Shown here in pieces: positions 44,381 to 52,312 of a DNA stretch of 64,000 bases; position 1 is the first letter of the stretch; every line of letters begins with the position of its first letter. The notes beneath the pieces were generated by a model. It did no database searches. It saw only the letters and a program-made list of their open reading frames with translations, and had not been told where the DNA came from. The stretch covers positions 434,001 to 498,000 of the forward strand of contig NZ_JBLAVB010000004.1 of the NCBI RefSeq assembly GCF_047263945.1. The letters run 5' to 3'. Position numbers and translations under genes: made by a program. This DNA comes from Rhodospirillum sp047263945. Its GTDB lineage: Bacteria; Pseudomonadota; Alphaproteobacteria; Rhodospirillales; Rhodospirillaceae.

Positions 44381-46525
44381 TCACGAAGCCTCCCCCAGTC
44401 CCCGTTTCAGCGGCGCCAAATGGGCGTCATAGCGTTTCCAGCGGGCCAGGGAATCCGTGTAAATGGGTTGACGCACCTGCCACCGGCTGACGGTTGCGAC
44501 GGCCCCTTTGCTTTCATGGAACCCCAGGACCGCGTCGTCCCAGTCCAGGCCCAAGGCGGAAATCAAAGCACGACTCTCCCCCTCCTGATCTCCGACGAGG
44601 GTGGCGTAATCCACCTCCACCAGGGGCTTGGGCAGCACGGCCCGCCAATGGTCCATCAGGGTCAAATAGGAGCGCGCGTATCGCCCCAGAATTTCGAGGT
44701 CATTTTTGTAGGCATGCCCCCGGGAGAAGTTTTGAAAGAAGATGGATACACAGGTATCCATGACGTCCCGGGAACAATGAACAATTCGGCCATGGGGAAA
44801 CAGCAGGGTGAACAACCCCAAACGCAGGAAATTTTGCGGCATTTTATCCACGACGCGGCTGGCCCGGCCATCAACCCGCGTCAATTCGGCCTTATAGCTG
44901 TCCACAAAGTCCCGTACCATCTCGCGCGTGATGTCTGGCACGCAATTGGGATAGGGCGTCTTGCCCGTTGGGTCGACGATCCAACGCAGGGATTTCTCGA
45001 GACGCCCGAAGTGAAGGAGTTCTCCCGCGCCGGCCGCTTTGGGGTGACTGGCGATAATCCGTTCGGTCAAAGTGGTCCCTGATCGGGGCAAACCAACGAC
45101 CAGGACCGGAACTTCGGTTGGATCTCCCAAGTCCGCCTGTGCGTCCCAATAGCCCCTTTGAAACAGCCGACAGAGGGCATCCACCAGGGCCTCATGCCGG
45201 TCAATGTCAAAGGAGCACTCCATCTTTTGCAAATGGTTCGCCTTCGCATAGGCGTCAAAGGCTCGATCCCACTGTTTGCGATCATCCCAAACCTTACCCG
45301 CCGCATAGGCCAAGTCCGAGGTGAGCCGCCCGTCCTCCAAACGGACCCCATAGGCGGCGAGGATCCGGTCCCCCGAGGCGTTCCCGTCCCGCATTTTGCC
45401 TGTTGATGCGAGGGAATAGGCAATCACATCTTCCGCTGGCCGTTGATCCCAGGCTTTCAGGTACAGCGGGGTGGCGGATTCGAAATCTCCGTCTCGTGCG
45501 ACGATATCGGCCAGTGACCGGAGGATCTCTGGATGCTCGCCGAATTGCTCCATCCAGGACCGCGCGGCGTCCTCTGCCTCGGTCACCTGACCGGTATTCA
45601 ACAGCAAGCGGATCAAGTTCTTGCGAAATCCAACGTTTTCCGGCGCCAGGGTGGTGGCCTGCCTCGCCAAGGCCTCGGACCGGCCAACGTCCCCCTCCAG
45701 CATCATGAACAATCCCGCGTCATTGGCGACCCCCGCATCACGGGGGTAGCGCGCGACCGCCTTTTCCCATGCGTCCCGCGCCTGCGGATAATCCTCCAGT
45801 GCATCCAATATTTTGGGTATCAGCGTCATGGCAGGATAGAAGCTTGAATCGCAGTCCAAAGCCTTCTGGCATTCTGCCTTGGCGTCCATCATCCGCCCCG
45901 CAGTGAACAGCGACAGTGCAAGGTTGAAACGCGCCAATGGCCAACGCGGCTGAAGGGACACCGTCTTTCGAAAGTGTTTGATTGCGTCATCGACATCCCC
46001 GAGGGCAATCAAGGTACTTCCAAGATTCAAATGGGCTTCGGCATAGTCTTTCCGCGCCTTGACCGCTTTACGAAACCATTCGACTGCGGCTTCCGGGTTG
46101 CCCTCTTCCTGTTCAACCAGACCGGACAGAAGAAAGGCCTCCGGATATCGGGGTTTCAGGCTAAGGGCCCGCGCCACAGCCGTGCGGGCCTGACCGAAAT
46201 CACGGACTGTCATCCGATTACTGGCAAGGAACAGAAACGCCTGGGCATTGCGGGGATCGAGTTCCGTGGCCTTGGTCAGCAGAGCTGCGGCCATGGCATG
46301 GTTGCCACTGCGCCCCACAATATCGGCCAAGGCAAGATAGGGTTCAACCAGAGTGGGTCGGGCCGCCATGATCTGGCGAAAAAGCATTTCCGCTTCACGG
46401 AGTTTTCCTTGCCCATGGAACGCACGGGCTTGAACCAACTGGGCTTCGGACCCTTGAACAGGTTGCGTGACGCTGGGCGGGCCGGGCTTGGGCCAACGGG
46501 GCATGACAGTCGAGTTCCTTGGCAT
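44381..46525 (-). CDS. TPR-repeat sulfotransferase
   Basis: A protein of about 714 residues in two parts. The N-terminal two thirds are tandem TPR repeats (for example AEAHLNLGSTLIALGDVDDAIKHFRKTVSLQP). The C-terminal 260 residues form a sulfotransferase with the PAPS-binding loop PVLVVGLPRSGTTLTERIIASHP and the 3'-phosphate segment GRIVHCSRDVMDTCVSIFF. This TPR-sulfotransferase fusion is common in alphaproteobacteria; acceptors are not known, though a surface glycan or protein tyrosine is plausible. The start is uncertain: 46525 is used, with ATG at 46585 or 46504 also possible (AAGGA lies before 46504). Confidence 0.85.
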   Translation of the reverse strand: MPRNSTVMPRWPKPGPPSVTQPVQGSEAQLVQARAFHGQGKLREAEMLFRQIMAARPTLVEPYLALADIVGRSGNHAMAAALLTKATELDPRNAQAFLFLASNRMTVRDFGQARTAVARALSLKPRYPEAFLLSGLVEQEEGNPEAAVEWFRKAVKARKDYAEAHLNLGSTLIALGDVDDAIKHFRKTVSLQPRWPLARFNLALSLFTAGRMMDAKAECQKALDCDSSFYPAMTLIPKILDALEDYPQARDAWEKAVARYPRDAGVANDAGLFMMLEGDVGRSEALARQATTLAPENVGFRKNLIRLLLNTGQVTEAEDAARSWMEQFGEHPEILRSLADIVARDGDFESATPLYLKAWDQRPAEDVIAYSLASTGKMRDGNASGDRILAAYGVRLEDGRLTSDLAYAAGKVWDDRKQWDRAFDAYAKANHLQKMECSFDIDRHEALVDALCRLFQRGYWDAQADLGDPTEVPVLVVGLPRSGTTLTERIIASHPKAAGAGELLHFGRLEKSLRWIVDPTGKTPYPNCVPDITREMVRDFVDSYKAELTRVDGRASRVVDKMPQNFLRLGLFTLLFPHGRIVHCSRDVMDTCVSIFFQNFSRGHAYKNDLEILGRYARSYLTLMDHWRAVLPKPLVEVDYATLVGDQEGESRALISALGLDWDDAVLGFHESKGAVATVSRWQVRQPIYTDSLARWKRYDAHLAPLKRGLGEAS

Positions 46526-46596
46526 GATTTCTGTGAGGAGACCATATTCGGCGCCCGGAACCCTGTCCGTCAACTCACTCCGCACCCCTAAAGTAT

Positions 46597-46707
46597 TCCG
46601 AGATCACGTTGGCTCGGGAAGCGGCCCGACTTGATCTCGAAATACTCTAAACCTTATAGAATCAACGGAAAACGGGGCCAGCTTGAGTCAAGCAGATCCC
46701 GTTTCCC
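46597..46707. repeat. two diverged palindromes
   Basis: The first (46597-46650) has outer AGTATTCCGAGATCA / TGATCTCGAAATACT arms. The second (about 46660-46707) has ACGGAAAACGGG...CCCGTTTCC arms with GCTTGAGTCAAGC at its centre. They fill the gap between the TPR-sulfotransferase start and the LysR gene end and belong with the palindromes at 6678, 6744 and 38433. Confidence 0.6.
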
Positions 46708-46708
46708 C

Positions 46709-47638
46709 CTAGGACCCCTCCCCGCTGTCCTCCTCCACCCCTCCCGCAACACGCAGCCAGTCGACGAAGGCCGCCACCCGTGGGTTTTCCAGGTTGGCCG
46801 AGGGCATGACGGCGAAATAGGAGAAATCCGCAGGTCGGGTCAAACCGGCGAAGGGACGGACCAGACGTCCGCTTCTCAGGTCGGATTCCACCAGAGCCGC
46901 CCGACCGATAGCCACTCCCGCCCCGGCCAAACAGGCGGCATACATGGCCGAGCCCTCGGTGAAACCCAAACCGCTTTCGGGATCCACGTCTTCCACTCCG
47001 GCCACCACCAGCCAATTGCTCCAATAGAGCCAAGCCTCGCCCGACAGGACATCCACGTTTCGCAAGATCGTGTGGTACCGCAAATCCGCCAGCGTCCGCA
47101 GGGGGCGCTCCCCATTGAGCAGAGTGGGCGCGCAAACGGGGAAGATCTCCTCCGACAGGATCCGAATCGACCGCAGCCCCGGATAGATCCCCCGGCCATA
47201 GCGGATGGCCATATCCACCTCCCCCTGACCGAAGCTGACCAGCCCGGGATCGGACACCAGACTCAACCCCACTTCCGGGCAGAGAGCCTGGAAATCCACC
47301 AGCCGGGGGGCCAGCCAACCTGCGCAGAAGCTGGGCAGGACCGAAACTGTCAGCCGCCCGGCCAGCCCCCCTTCCCGCAGACGCTCCCCCGCCCGGGCGA
47401 GGCGATCGAACCCCCGGGTCAGGGCAGGAAGATAAGCCCGTCCCGCATCGGTCAGGTCGAGTCCCCGGGACAGACGGCGAAACAGGGGAACACCCAGGAT
47501 ATCCTCCAAGGCCTTGACCTGATGGCTCACCGCCGCCGGGGTCACCCCCATCTCAATGGCGGCTTTGGTGAATCCGCCATGGCGCGCCGCAGTCTCGAAA
47601 GCACGCAGGGCATTCAACGGAGGAAGACGGCGGCTCAT
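46709..47638 (-). CDS. LysR family regulator, GcvA-like (second of a tandem pair)
   Basis: The 309-residue regulator has an N-terminal winged helix (RRLPPLNALRAFETAARHGGFTKAAIEMGVTPAAVSHQVKALEDILG) and a C-terminal effector-binding domain with LTVSVLPSFCAGWLAPRL and DVDMAIRYGRGIYPGL. This wording is that of GcvA-type activators. Its ATG overlaps the stop of the preceding LysR gene by four bases, and the two proteins are clear paralogues. Effector and targets are unknown. Confidence 0.9.
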   Translation of the reverse strand: MSRRLPPLNALRAFETAARHGGFTKAAIEMGVTPAAVSHQVKALEDILGVPLFRRLSRGLDLTDAGRAYLPALTRGFDRLARAGERLREGGLAGRLTVSVLPSFCAGWLAPRLVDFQALCPEVGLSLVSDPGLVSFGQGEVDMAIRYGRGIYPGLRSIRILSEEIFPVCAPTLLNGERPLRTLADLRYHTILRNVDVLSGEAWLYWSNWLVVAGVEDVDPESGLGFTEGSAMYAACLAGAGVAIGRAALVESDLRSGRLVRPFAGLTRPADFSYFAVMPSANLENPRVAAFVDWLRVAGGVEEDSGEGS

Positions 47639-48591
47639 AAGGGATCTTTTCCTTCCTTTTGCCCATCACGGGAAGAGCTGGGGGTGGACCCCATACCGGA
47701 GACAGACAGCACCCAGTCAAGGAAAGCCATGGCCTTCGGATTCTCCCGGGTTTTGGGGAGGAAAGCCGCCCAATAGGCATAATCAGCCGGGCGCGAGACC
47801 GTAAAGGGCCGAACCAGACGACCCGCGCGCAGATGCCCCCGAACCAAGGCCGACCGCCCGATTCCCACGCCCAGCCCTGCCACACAGGCGGAAATCATGG
47901 CGGTGGTATCGGTAAACCCATGGCCCCGGTCCAGGTCCGGCCCGTCAACCCCGGCCCAATCCAACCACGTGTTCCACTGATTCCACGGTTCGTCCGGCAG
48001 GGACGCCGGATCGTGCAACAGCACATGATGACGCAGATCCTCGAAGCCGCGCAACGGCAAGGCACCGGTCATCAGGGCTGGGGAGCAGATGGGAAAAACC
48101 TCCTCCTCCAGCACCCGCACCACCTCCAACCCCGGATAGACGCCCCGCCCATAGCGCAGGCCCATGTCCACGTCCTCCGTCTCGAAGTCCGTATTGCGGT
48201 TCTGGGAGAGGAGCTCCAGGCGAATCTCCGGATAGCGGGCATTGAAATCACCAATCCGAGGGGCGAGCCACCCGGCGCAAAAACTGGGCAGGACCGAGAC
48301 CACCAACCGTCCCGCCAGATCTCCGCCCCGAAGGCAGTCCGCTGCCCGGGCCAGTTGGTCGAATCCCGCTGTCAACTCGGGCAGATAGGACCGGCCCGCC
48401 TCGGTCAACTCCAGCCCCCTGGGGAGCCGATGGAACAGGGGTTGACCGAGAAATTCCTCCAGCCCCTTGACCTGATGGCTCACAGCCGCCGGAGTCACAT
48501 GCAACTCCTTGGCCGCGCCGGTGAATCCCCCGTGGCGGGCGGCCGCTTCGAAGGCGCGCAGGGCATTCAGGGGAGGCAGGCGGCGCACCAC
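47635..48591 (-). CDS. LysR family regulator, GcvA-like (first of a tandem pair)
   Basis: The regulator of about 318 residues has the same layout as its neighbour: RRLPPLNALRAFEAAARHGGFTGAAKELHVTPAAVSHQVKGLEEFLG, then LVVSVLPSFCAGWLAPRI and DVDMGLRYGRGVYPGL. The start is taken at GTG 48591, preceded by AAAGGAG; the next GTG at 48588 is equally good. An ATG at 48627 lacks such a site. It is transcribed away from a DUF1127 gene, across a 196-base shared upstream region. Confidence 0.88.
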   Translation of the reverse strand: MVRRLPPLNALRAFEAAARHGGFTGAAKELHVTPAAVSHQVKGLEEFLGQPLFHRLPRGLELTEAGRSYLPELTAGFDQLARAADCLRGGDLAGRLVVSVLPSFCAGWLAPRIGDFNARYPEIRLELLSQNRNTDFETEDVDMGLRYGRGVYPGLEVVRVLEEEVFPICSPALMTGALPLRGFEDLRHHVLLHDPASLPDEPWNQWNTWLDWAGVDGPDLDRGHGFTDTTAMISACVAGLGVGIGRSALVRGHLRAGRLVRPFTVSRPADYAYWAAFLPKTRENPKAMAFLDWVLSVSGMGSTPSSSRDGQKEGKDPL

Positions 48592-48787
48592 AAACTCTCC
48601 TTTATGTGACACGGGGAAGAAGGCCAAGATTTCCTAATCCATCCACCGAGAAAGCCTCGTTTGTCGAAAAAGGTCAAGGGGCGCATCTTCCCTTTGTCAG
48701 CGGATGCCACCGGGCACCAGACACCAACAAGCACCAGACACCACCGGGGATCGCCCCCGGGATCAAACCGAGACAGGAGATCACGCC

Positions 48788-49066
48788 ATGACCTCACGGA
48801 CGTGCGATATCGCTTCCGCGGATGCCGCGTCCGTCATCCGGACGGACGAGCGCCCCACTTCCCTAACCCTCCGCCTGACCACTTTGGTGGAGACCATCGT
48901 CGACAAAGCCTGGACCTTCATCGAGTACCGCCGCCAGTTGCGGCAACTTGCGGCCTTGGACGACCGGATGCTGCGTGACCTCGGCCTCAACCCCGGACAG
49001 GTCCATGGACTGGAGCGCCATTCGCCGGTCGATCTGATCCGCCACCCGGATATTTACGGGCGGTAA
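48788..49066 (+). CDS. DUF1127 domain protein (YjiS-like)
   Basis: This 92-residue protein carries near its C-terminus the DUF1127 pattern RRQLRQLAALDDRMLRDLGLNPGQV. The N-terminal half is polar, then a helix TLRLTTLVETIVDKAWTFI. Such small Arg-rich proteins are abundant in alphaproteobacteria and some bind RNA or affect phosphate and carbon control; the role here is unknown. ATG at 48788 follows CAGGAG. It is divergent from the tandem LysR genes and ends in a strong terminator, so it may be one of their targets. Confidence 0.85.
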   Translation: MTSRTCDIASADAASVIRTDERPTSLTLRLTTLVETIVDKAWTFIEYRRQLRQLAALDDRMLRDLGLNPGQVHGLERHSPVDLIRHPDIYGR

Positions 49067-49136
49067 TCAGAAAACCCACAGACTCAGGACCCATGGGCGT
49101 CACCCCCACTCCCCACCACCACTGACGCCCAACAGG

Positions 49137-49170
49137 GGGCGGGGTTCCAGAACGGAACCCCGCCCTTTTT
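49137..49170 (+). terminator. rho-independent terminator of the DUF1127 gene
   Basis: GGGCGGGGTTCC pairs perfectly with GGAACCCCGCCC over a five-base AGAAC loop, followed by five T residues. Confidence 0.93.
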
Positions 49171-49176
49171 GTGTGG

Positions 49177-49208
49177 GTTTGGAGCACGTCACGTGACATG
49201 CTCCAAAC
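49177..49208. promoter_or_regulatory. 32-bp near-perfect palindrome upstream of the glutathione transferase
   Basis: GTTTGGAGCA and TGCTCCAAAC arms flank a GTCACGTGAC centre; only one base pair is mismatched. It lies just after the terminator and about 100 bases before the next start. It may be an operator or a member of the AGAGCATGTC palindrome group also seen at 50145. Confidence 0.5.
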
Positions 49209-49305
49209 TCACAGGCAGCACACCTTGCCCGCTCGCCTTTTCTTCTTTGCCCCTCCGACAGTCTCCCCCACTCTCTTCCCTTCACTCGACATGGAGAGCG
49301 CCCCC

Positions 49306-49938
49306 ATGATCCTTCATGACTTCCTGGAAAGCGGAAATGGCTACAAGGTTCGCCTGCTCCTTCATTGGCTCCAGCAACCCTTCACCCTGGTGGAGCACGA
49401 TATCCTGAAGGGAGCGACCCGCACCCCGGAGTTCCTATCCAGCAAAAACCCCAATGGCCGCATCCCCGCCCTGGAGCTTGACGACGACCCGGTCTCCCCA
49501 GGACCGGTGCTGTGGGAAAGCAACGCCATCCTGAATTATCTGGCCGAGGGAACACCCTATCTGCCCACCGACCGACTGGCCCGGGCAAGGGTGCTGCAAT
49601 GGCAGTTCTTCGAGCAATACAGCCACGAGCCCTACATCGCCGTGGCCCGCTTCATGCGCCATTTCCAGGACATGACACCGGAGCGAACAGCCCTGCTGGA
49701 GACCGAAAAGTTACCCAAGGGCTATGTCGCCCTGAACGTCATGGAAAAGCACCTGTCCCAGAATGACTGGTTCGTGGGCACCGGGCCGACCATCGCCGAC
49801 ATCTCGCTGTTCGCCTATACCCATGTCGCGCCGGAAGGGGGCTTCGACCTGACCCGCACCCCGGCCATCCTCTCCTGGATCGCCCGCATGGAGGCCCTCC
49901 CCCACCACGTCGCCATCACCAGCCGGGCGACTCCGTAA
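49306..49938 (+). CDS. glutathione S-transferase family protein
   Basis: The 210-residue protein has a thioredoxin-fold N-terminal domain (MILHDFLESGNGYKVRLLLHWLQQPFTLVEHDI) with NPNGRIPALEL and the glutathione-binding WESNAILNYLAEG. The helical C-terminal domain has DWFVGTGPTIADISLFAYTHVAPEGGFDL. It resembles the large bacterial GST group with Ser or Cys near the active site; the substrate is unknown. The ATG at 49306 follows GGAGAG; longer starts (49291, 49171) run into the palindrome region. Confidence 0.88.
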   Translation: MILHDFLESGNGYKVRLLLHWLQQPFTLVEHDILKGATRTPEFLSSKNPNGRIPALELDDDPVSPGPVLWESNAILNYLAEGTPYLPTDRLARARVLQWQFFEQYSHEPYIAVARFMRHFQDMTPERTALLETEKLPKGYVALNVMEKHLSQNDWFVGTGPTIADISLFAYTHVAPEGGFDLTRTPAILSWIARMEALPHHVAITSRATP

Positions 49939-50030
49939 GACCAAGCTGTGATCCCTGCGACTCACCGCAGCTTGACCCTGGAGCAGACCGCAAGCCGTAG
50001 GCGTGACGATTCGCTTCAATGTCAGAGGCT

Positions 50031-50081
50031 TAGAGCGGAATGAGGAAAAGTGTGTGCGGTTTTCCGTCTCATTCCGCTCTA
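50031..50081. repeat. palindrome, TAGAGCGGAATGAG type
   Basis: TAGAGCGGAATGAG pairs perfectly with CTCATTCCGCTCTA around an imperfect inner GGAAAA...TTTTCC stem. It lies in the 605-base gap after the glutathione transferase gene, which holds no gene. Confidence 0.75.
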
Positions 50082-50093
50082 AATATATGATTT

Positions 50094-50143
50094 AGATCAC
50101 GTTTATGAAATCAGGTCGGACAGACCTGATTTCATCGTGATCT
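50094..50143. repeat. palindrome, AGATCACG type
   Basis: AGATCACG...CGTGATCT outer arms enclose ATGAAATCAGGTC / GACCTGATTTCAT over a five-base loop. It is nearly perfect. Confidence 0.75.
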
Positions 50144-50144
50144 A

Positions 50145-50413
50145 GAGCATGTCGCGTGAATCACATCACAGGACACGACAGTGTTTCGTCTTTTTTGGGC
50201 GATAGCCCAAACCCATTTGGGGGCGATGCCCCCAAACCCCCATTTTTCTTTTAAAAATAACAGCCTGGGATCTGGGGCCTTTCGGCCAGAAGATGCCTGG
50301 GATCTGGGGCCTTTCGGCCCCAGCGGGGCGGGGGGGGGACGAGGCAAAGCCCCGTGACGGAAAAGTACGGACTGTCGTGTACCGTGGAATCGCATTTCAC
50401 GCGACATACTCTA
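50145..50413 (-). repeat. composite element enclosing dispersed repeat copy E
   Basis: Outer arms AGAGCATGTCGCGTGAA and TTCACGCGACATACTCT flank a roughly 270-base element. The core (50174-50358) is the dispersed repeat in inverted orientation. It carries an internal tandem duplication in which GCCTGGGATCTGGGGCCTTT occurs twice (about 50263 and 50294). Inner arms ACACGACAGT and ACTGTCGTGT lie next to the outer ones, giving a nested palindromic structure like a small non-autonomous element. Confidence 0.75.
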
Positions 50414-50543
50414 AAGACGAAAATCGCCTGCAACGCGGGATGTTATACCGCTGCGTTCACTGTCGACGTTAACCGGTCGGCAACCCTGGAAGGGTAAACC
50501 GGGAGGGCTTCCGGATTGACCCGCAACAGGAGTTTCCCGACAG

Positions 50544-51287
50544 ATGACCGCTCCCGATCCAAAACGGATATTGGACTCCCGTCTTCTCCAAGCCATGGAG
50601 GCAGAGGTTTTCCTGGGGGATGGGCAAACCGCCGATTCCCTGTCCGAATGGATGGTTCTCTGTGGGGATATTCCTGATTCGACGATCCTTTGCGATCTGC
50701 CCGTCCTGCTTGGCCACCTTTCCAGGGATGACCAGCGGACGGGCACACTCCGTACCATGGGATTGCTTCCCGATCAGGGGTCCCTGCCCCTGTTCTTCCA
50801 GGCCGTCGCGGCCCGGGTGTCCTCCTACGCCCGCGCGCTCGAGGACGAGGCCCGGGACTCGGGACTCCCCTCCCCCGCCCTGCTGCCCGCGCGCATCGCC
50901 CAGGAAGTCCGCGAAGCCCAGGAGGTCCGCCATCAGATGGATGTCCTGGCCGATGCGGCCCTCGCCGTGGAAGCGGAACGGGAGCGACTCGAGCGGGAGT
51001 TTTCATCCCTGGCCAACACCCTAAGAACCCTGGAGGCGGACGTGGCACAGAGCATTCGTACCTTTGCCCAGACCCGATTGACCAACCCACGCGCCTTGGC
51101 CGATCTGGCCCAAAGCATGGGCCTGGAGGAGGAAGCCAGGATGCTGCGCAGCATGCCCCCGCGCTTGCCCTTTACCCCCCCCGTCCCCAACCGCGCCAGC
51201 CGAGCCGGAGAGAACAACACTCCCTTACGCGTCTCCATGCCTCCCGTGGGGGACAGAAGCGGCGCGGAAATTCCGGTTCGCCATTAG
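50544..51287 (+). CDS. hypothetical protein with coiled coil
   Basis: This 247-residue protein belongs to no family I recognise. The first 90 residues are mixed helical (LDSRLLQAMEAEVFLGDGQTADSLSEWM). Residues about 115-185 form a charged heptad-like coiled coil (EVREAQEVRHQMDVLADAALAVEAERERLEREFSSLANTL). The C-terminus is Pro/Arg-rich and disordered. There is no signal peptide or membrane segment. ACAGGAG precedes the ATG. It is flanked on both sides by dispersed repeats. Confidence 0.65.
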   Translation: MTAPDPKRILDSRLLQAMEAEVFLGDGQTADSLSEWMVLCGDIPDSTILCDLPVLLGHLSRDDQRTGTLRTMGLLPDQGSLPLFFQAVAARVSSYARALEDEARDSGLPSPALLPARIAQEVREAQEVRHQMDVLADAALAVEAERERLEREFSSLANTLRTLEADVAQSIRTFAQTRLTNPRALADLAQSMGLEEEARMLRSMPPRLPFTPPVPNRASRAGENNTPLRVSMPPVGDRSGAEIPVRH

Positions 51288-51336
51288 ATCACGATGGAAT
51301 GAACTCTGATCGACCGAACTTCATAAACGTGTTCTA

Positions 51337-51474
51337 ATACCAAGCGGCGCGGGTTGAAACCCACGCCGCTTTTCTTGCGTTCAAACGCCAGGCGGGCTTT
51401 TACGCGCCATAAGGCGCGGCGGCCACTTGGCCGCTTCCAAGGTGCGGTGAGGCAAACTCACCGCACCTGGGTAT
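51337..51474. repeat. 138-bp hairpin-rich repeat, copy 2
   Basis: Same length and order of hairpins as at 1618-1755. Differences seen by eye are at the CCACGCGGG/CCAGGCGGG, CATAGGGCG/CATAAGGCG and CCTTGG/CCTGGG positions; the last one weakens the terminal inverted repeat. The two copies are about 50 kb apart in the same orientation. Confidence 0.85.
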
Positions 51475-51501
51475 AAATCATATGGTTAGGGATGTTTTCC
51501 C

Positions 51502-51595
51502 GTCACGGGGCTTTGCCCCGTCCCCAACTGGGGCCGAAAGGCCCCAGACCCCGGGCATTAATTTATAAAAGAAAAATGGGGGTTTGGGGGCATCG
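51502..51595 (+). repeat. dispersed intergenic repeat (about 145 bp), copy F, truncated
   Basis: The copy runs from GTCACGGGGCTTTGCCCCG to GGGGTTTGGGGGCATCGCCC and then stops where the transposase-remnant sequence begins. The second half of the usual hairpin block (AAATGGGTTTGGGC...) is missing, and I do not find it on the other side of the remnant. Confidence 0.75.
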
Positions 51596-52219
51596 CCCAC
51601 ACTACACGACTCTCCTTGATTTGAGGGCTTTGATGAGGGGAGCGGTTGCCGTGTTGTGATTGGTTCTCATGCGTCGTCTCAGTTCGTCGAGTCCGACGCG
51701 GAACCAGGACTTGGCGTAATATCCATGTGCTTTTCGGGGCGGTGCAGCGCGCACCATGATGTCGGATGCCGTGCGACAGGCCCAGGCGATGGCCAGGGTC
51801 ACGATGGCCATCAGCAGGGACAACCTTGAGGAGATTGTCAGTCTGGTGTCCTCCAGGTTCAGACCGCGCGTTTTGGTGTCGCCGAACAAACATTCGATGG
51901 CCCATCGTTTCCGATAGAGCTTGAGCGGCCCAAGGCCGGGTTCGGTGCTGGCAATAATGATGATCCCCTCGCTTCCCCTGATCCGCTTGGCGGAAAAGTG
52001 AAGGTCCAGAGCGGGGTGTCCTTGCCGCTCGGGCAGCCGGGCTCGGATGCTCCTATGGGCAGTTTTTCCGCCCAGAGGAGAATCGATCTCACCATCCACC
52101 GCCACACTAAAATGCGCCCTGTCGTGTAGTGTGGGCCGCCGGGTCATGCTCAAAATCGCCTTCTCCGACCGACTCTCATACAGCCGCGAAGAGGGCTTTT
52201 CAAACCAAAAAATGTCCAT
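51596..52219 (-). pseudogene. IS4-type transposase remnant
   Basis: The 205-codon frame (52219 to 51602) holds only the C-terminal half of an IS4-group DDE transposase: GIIIIASTEPGLGPLKLYRKRWAIECLFGDTKTRGLNLEDTRL, the YREK-type region with the last catalytic Glu. The N-terminal part with the two Asp residues is missing. Perfect 15-bp inverted repeats lie at 51596-51610 (CCCACACTACACGAC) and 52121-52135. The right one is inside the frame, as if an internal deletion had joined the left end of the element to the 3' half of the gene. No target duplication is evident. It is probably not active on its own. Confidence 0.75.
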
Positions 52220-52244
52220 ATTATTCAGGACATTAGATTAATTA

Positions 52245-52263
52245 TCACCCCCAAAAGGGGTGA
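52245..52263 (-). terminator. hairpin after the fptX-like gene
   Basis: TCACCCC pairs with GGGGTGA over a five-base loop, about 50 bases beyond the end of the fptX-like gene on the minus strand. The following bases are A/T-rich but not a clean T-tract. Confidence 0.4.
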
Positions 52264-52312
52264 TGGCGGACAAGCACCTGTCCAAACCTCTGCCCTCTCC
52301 AGGCAGGTCTCG

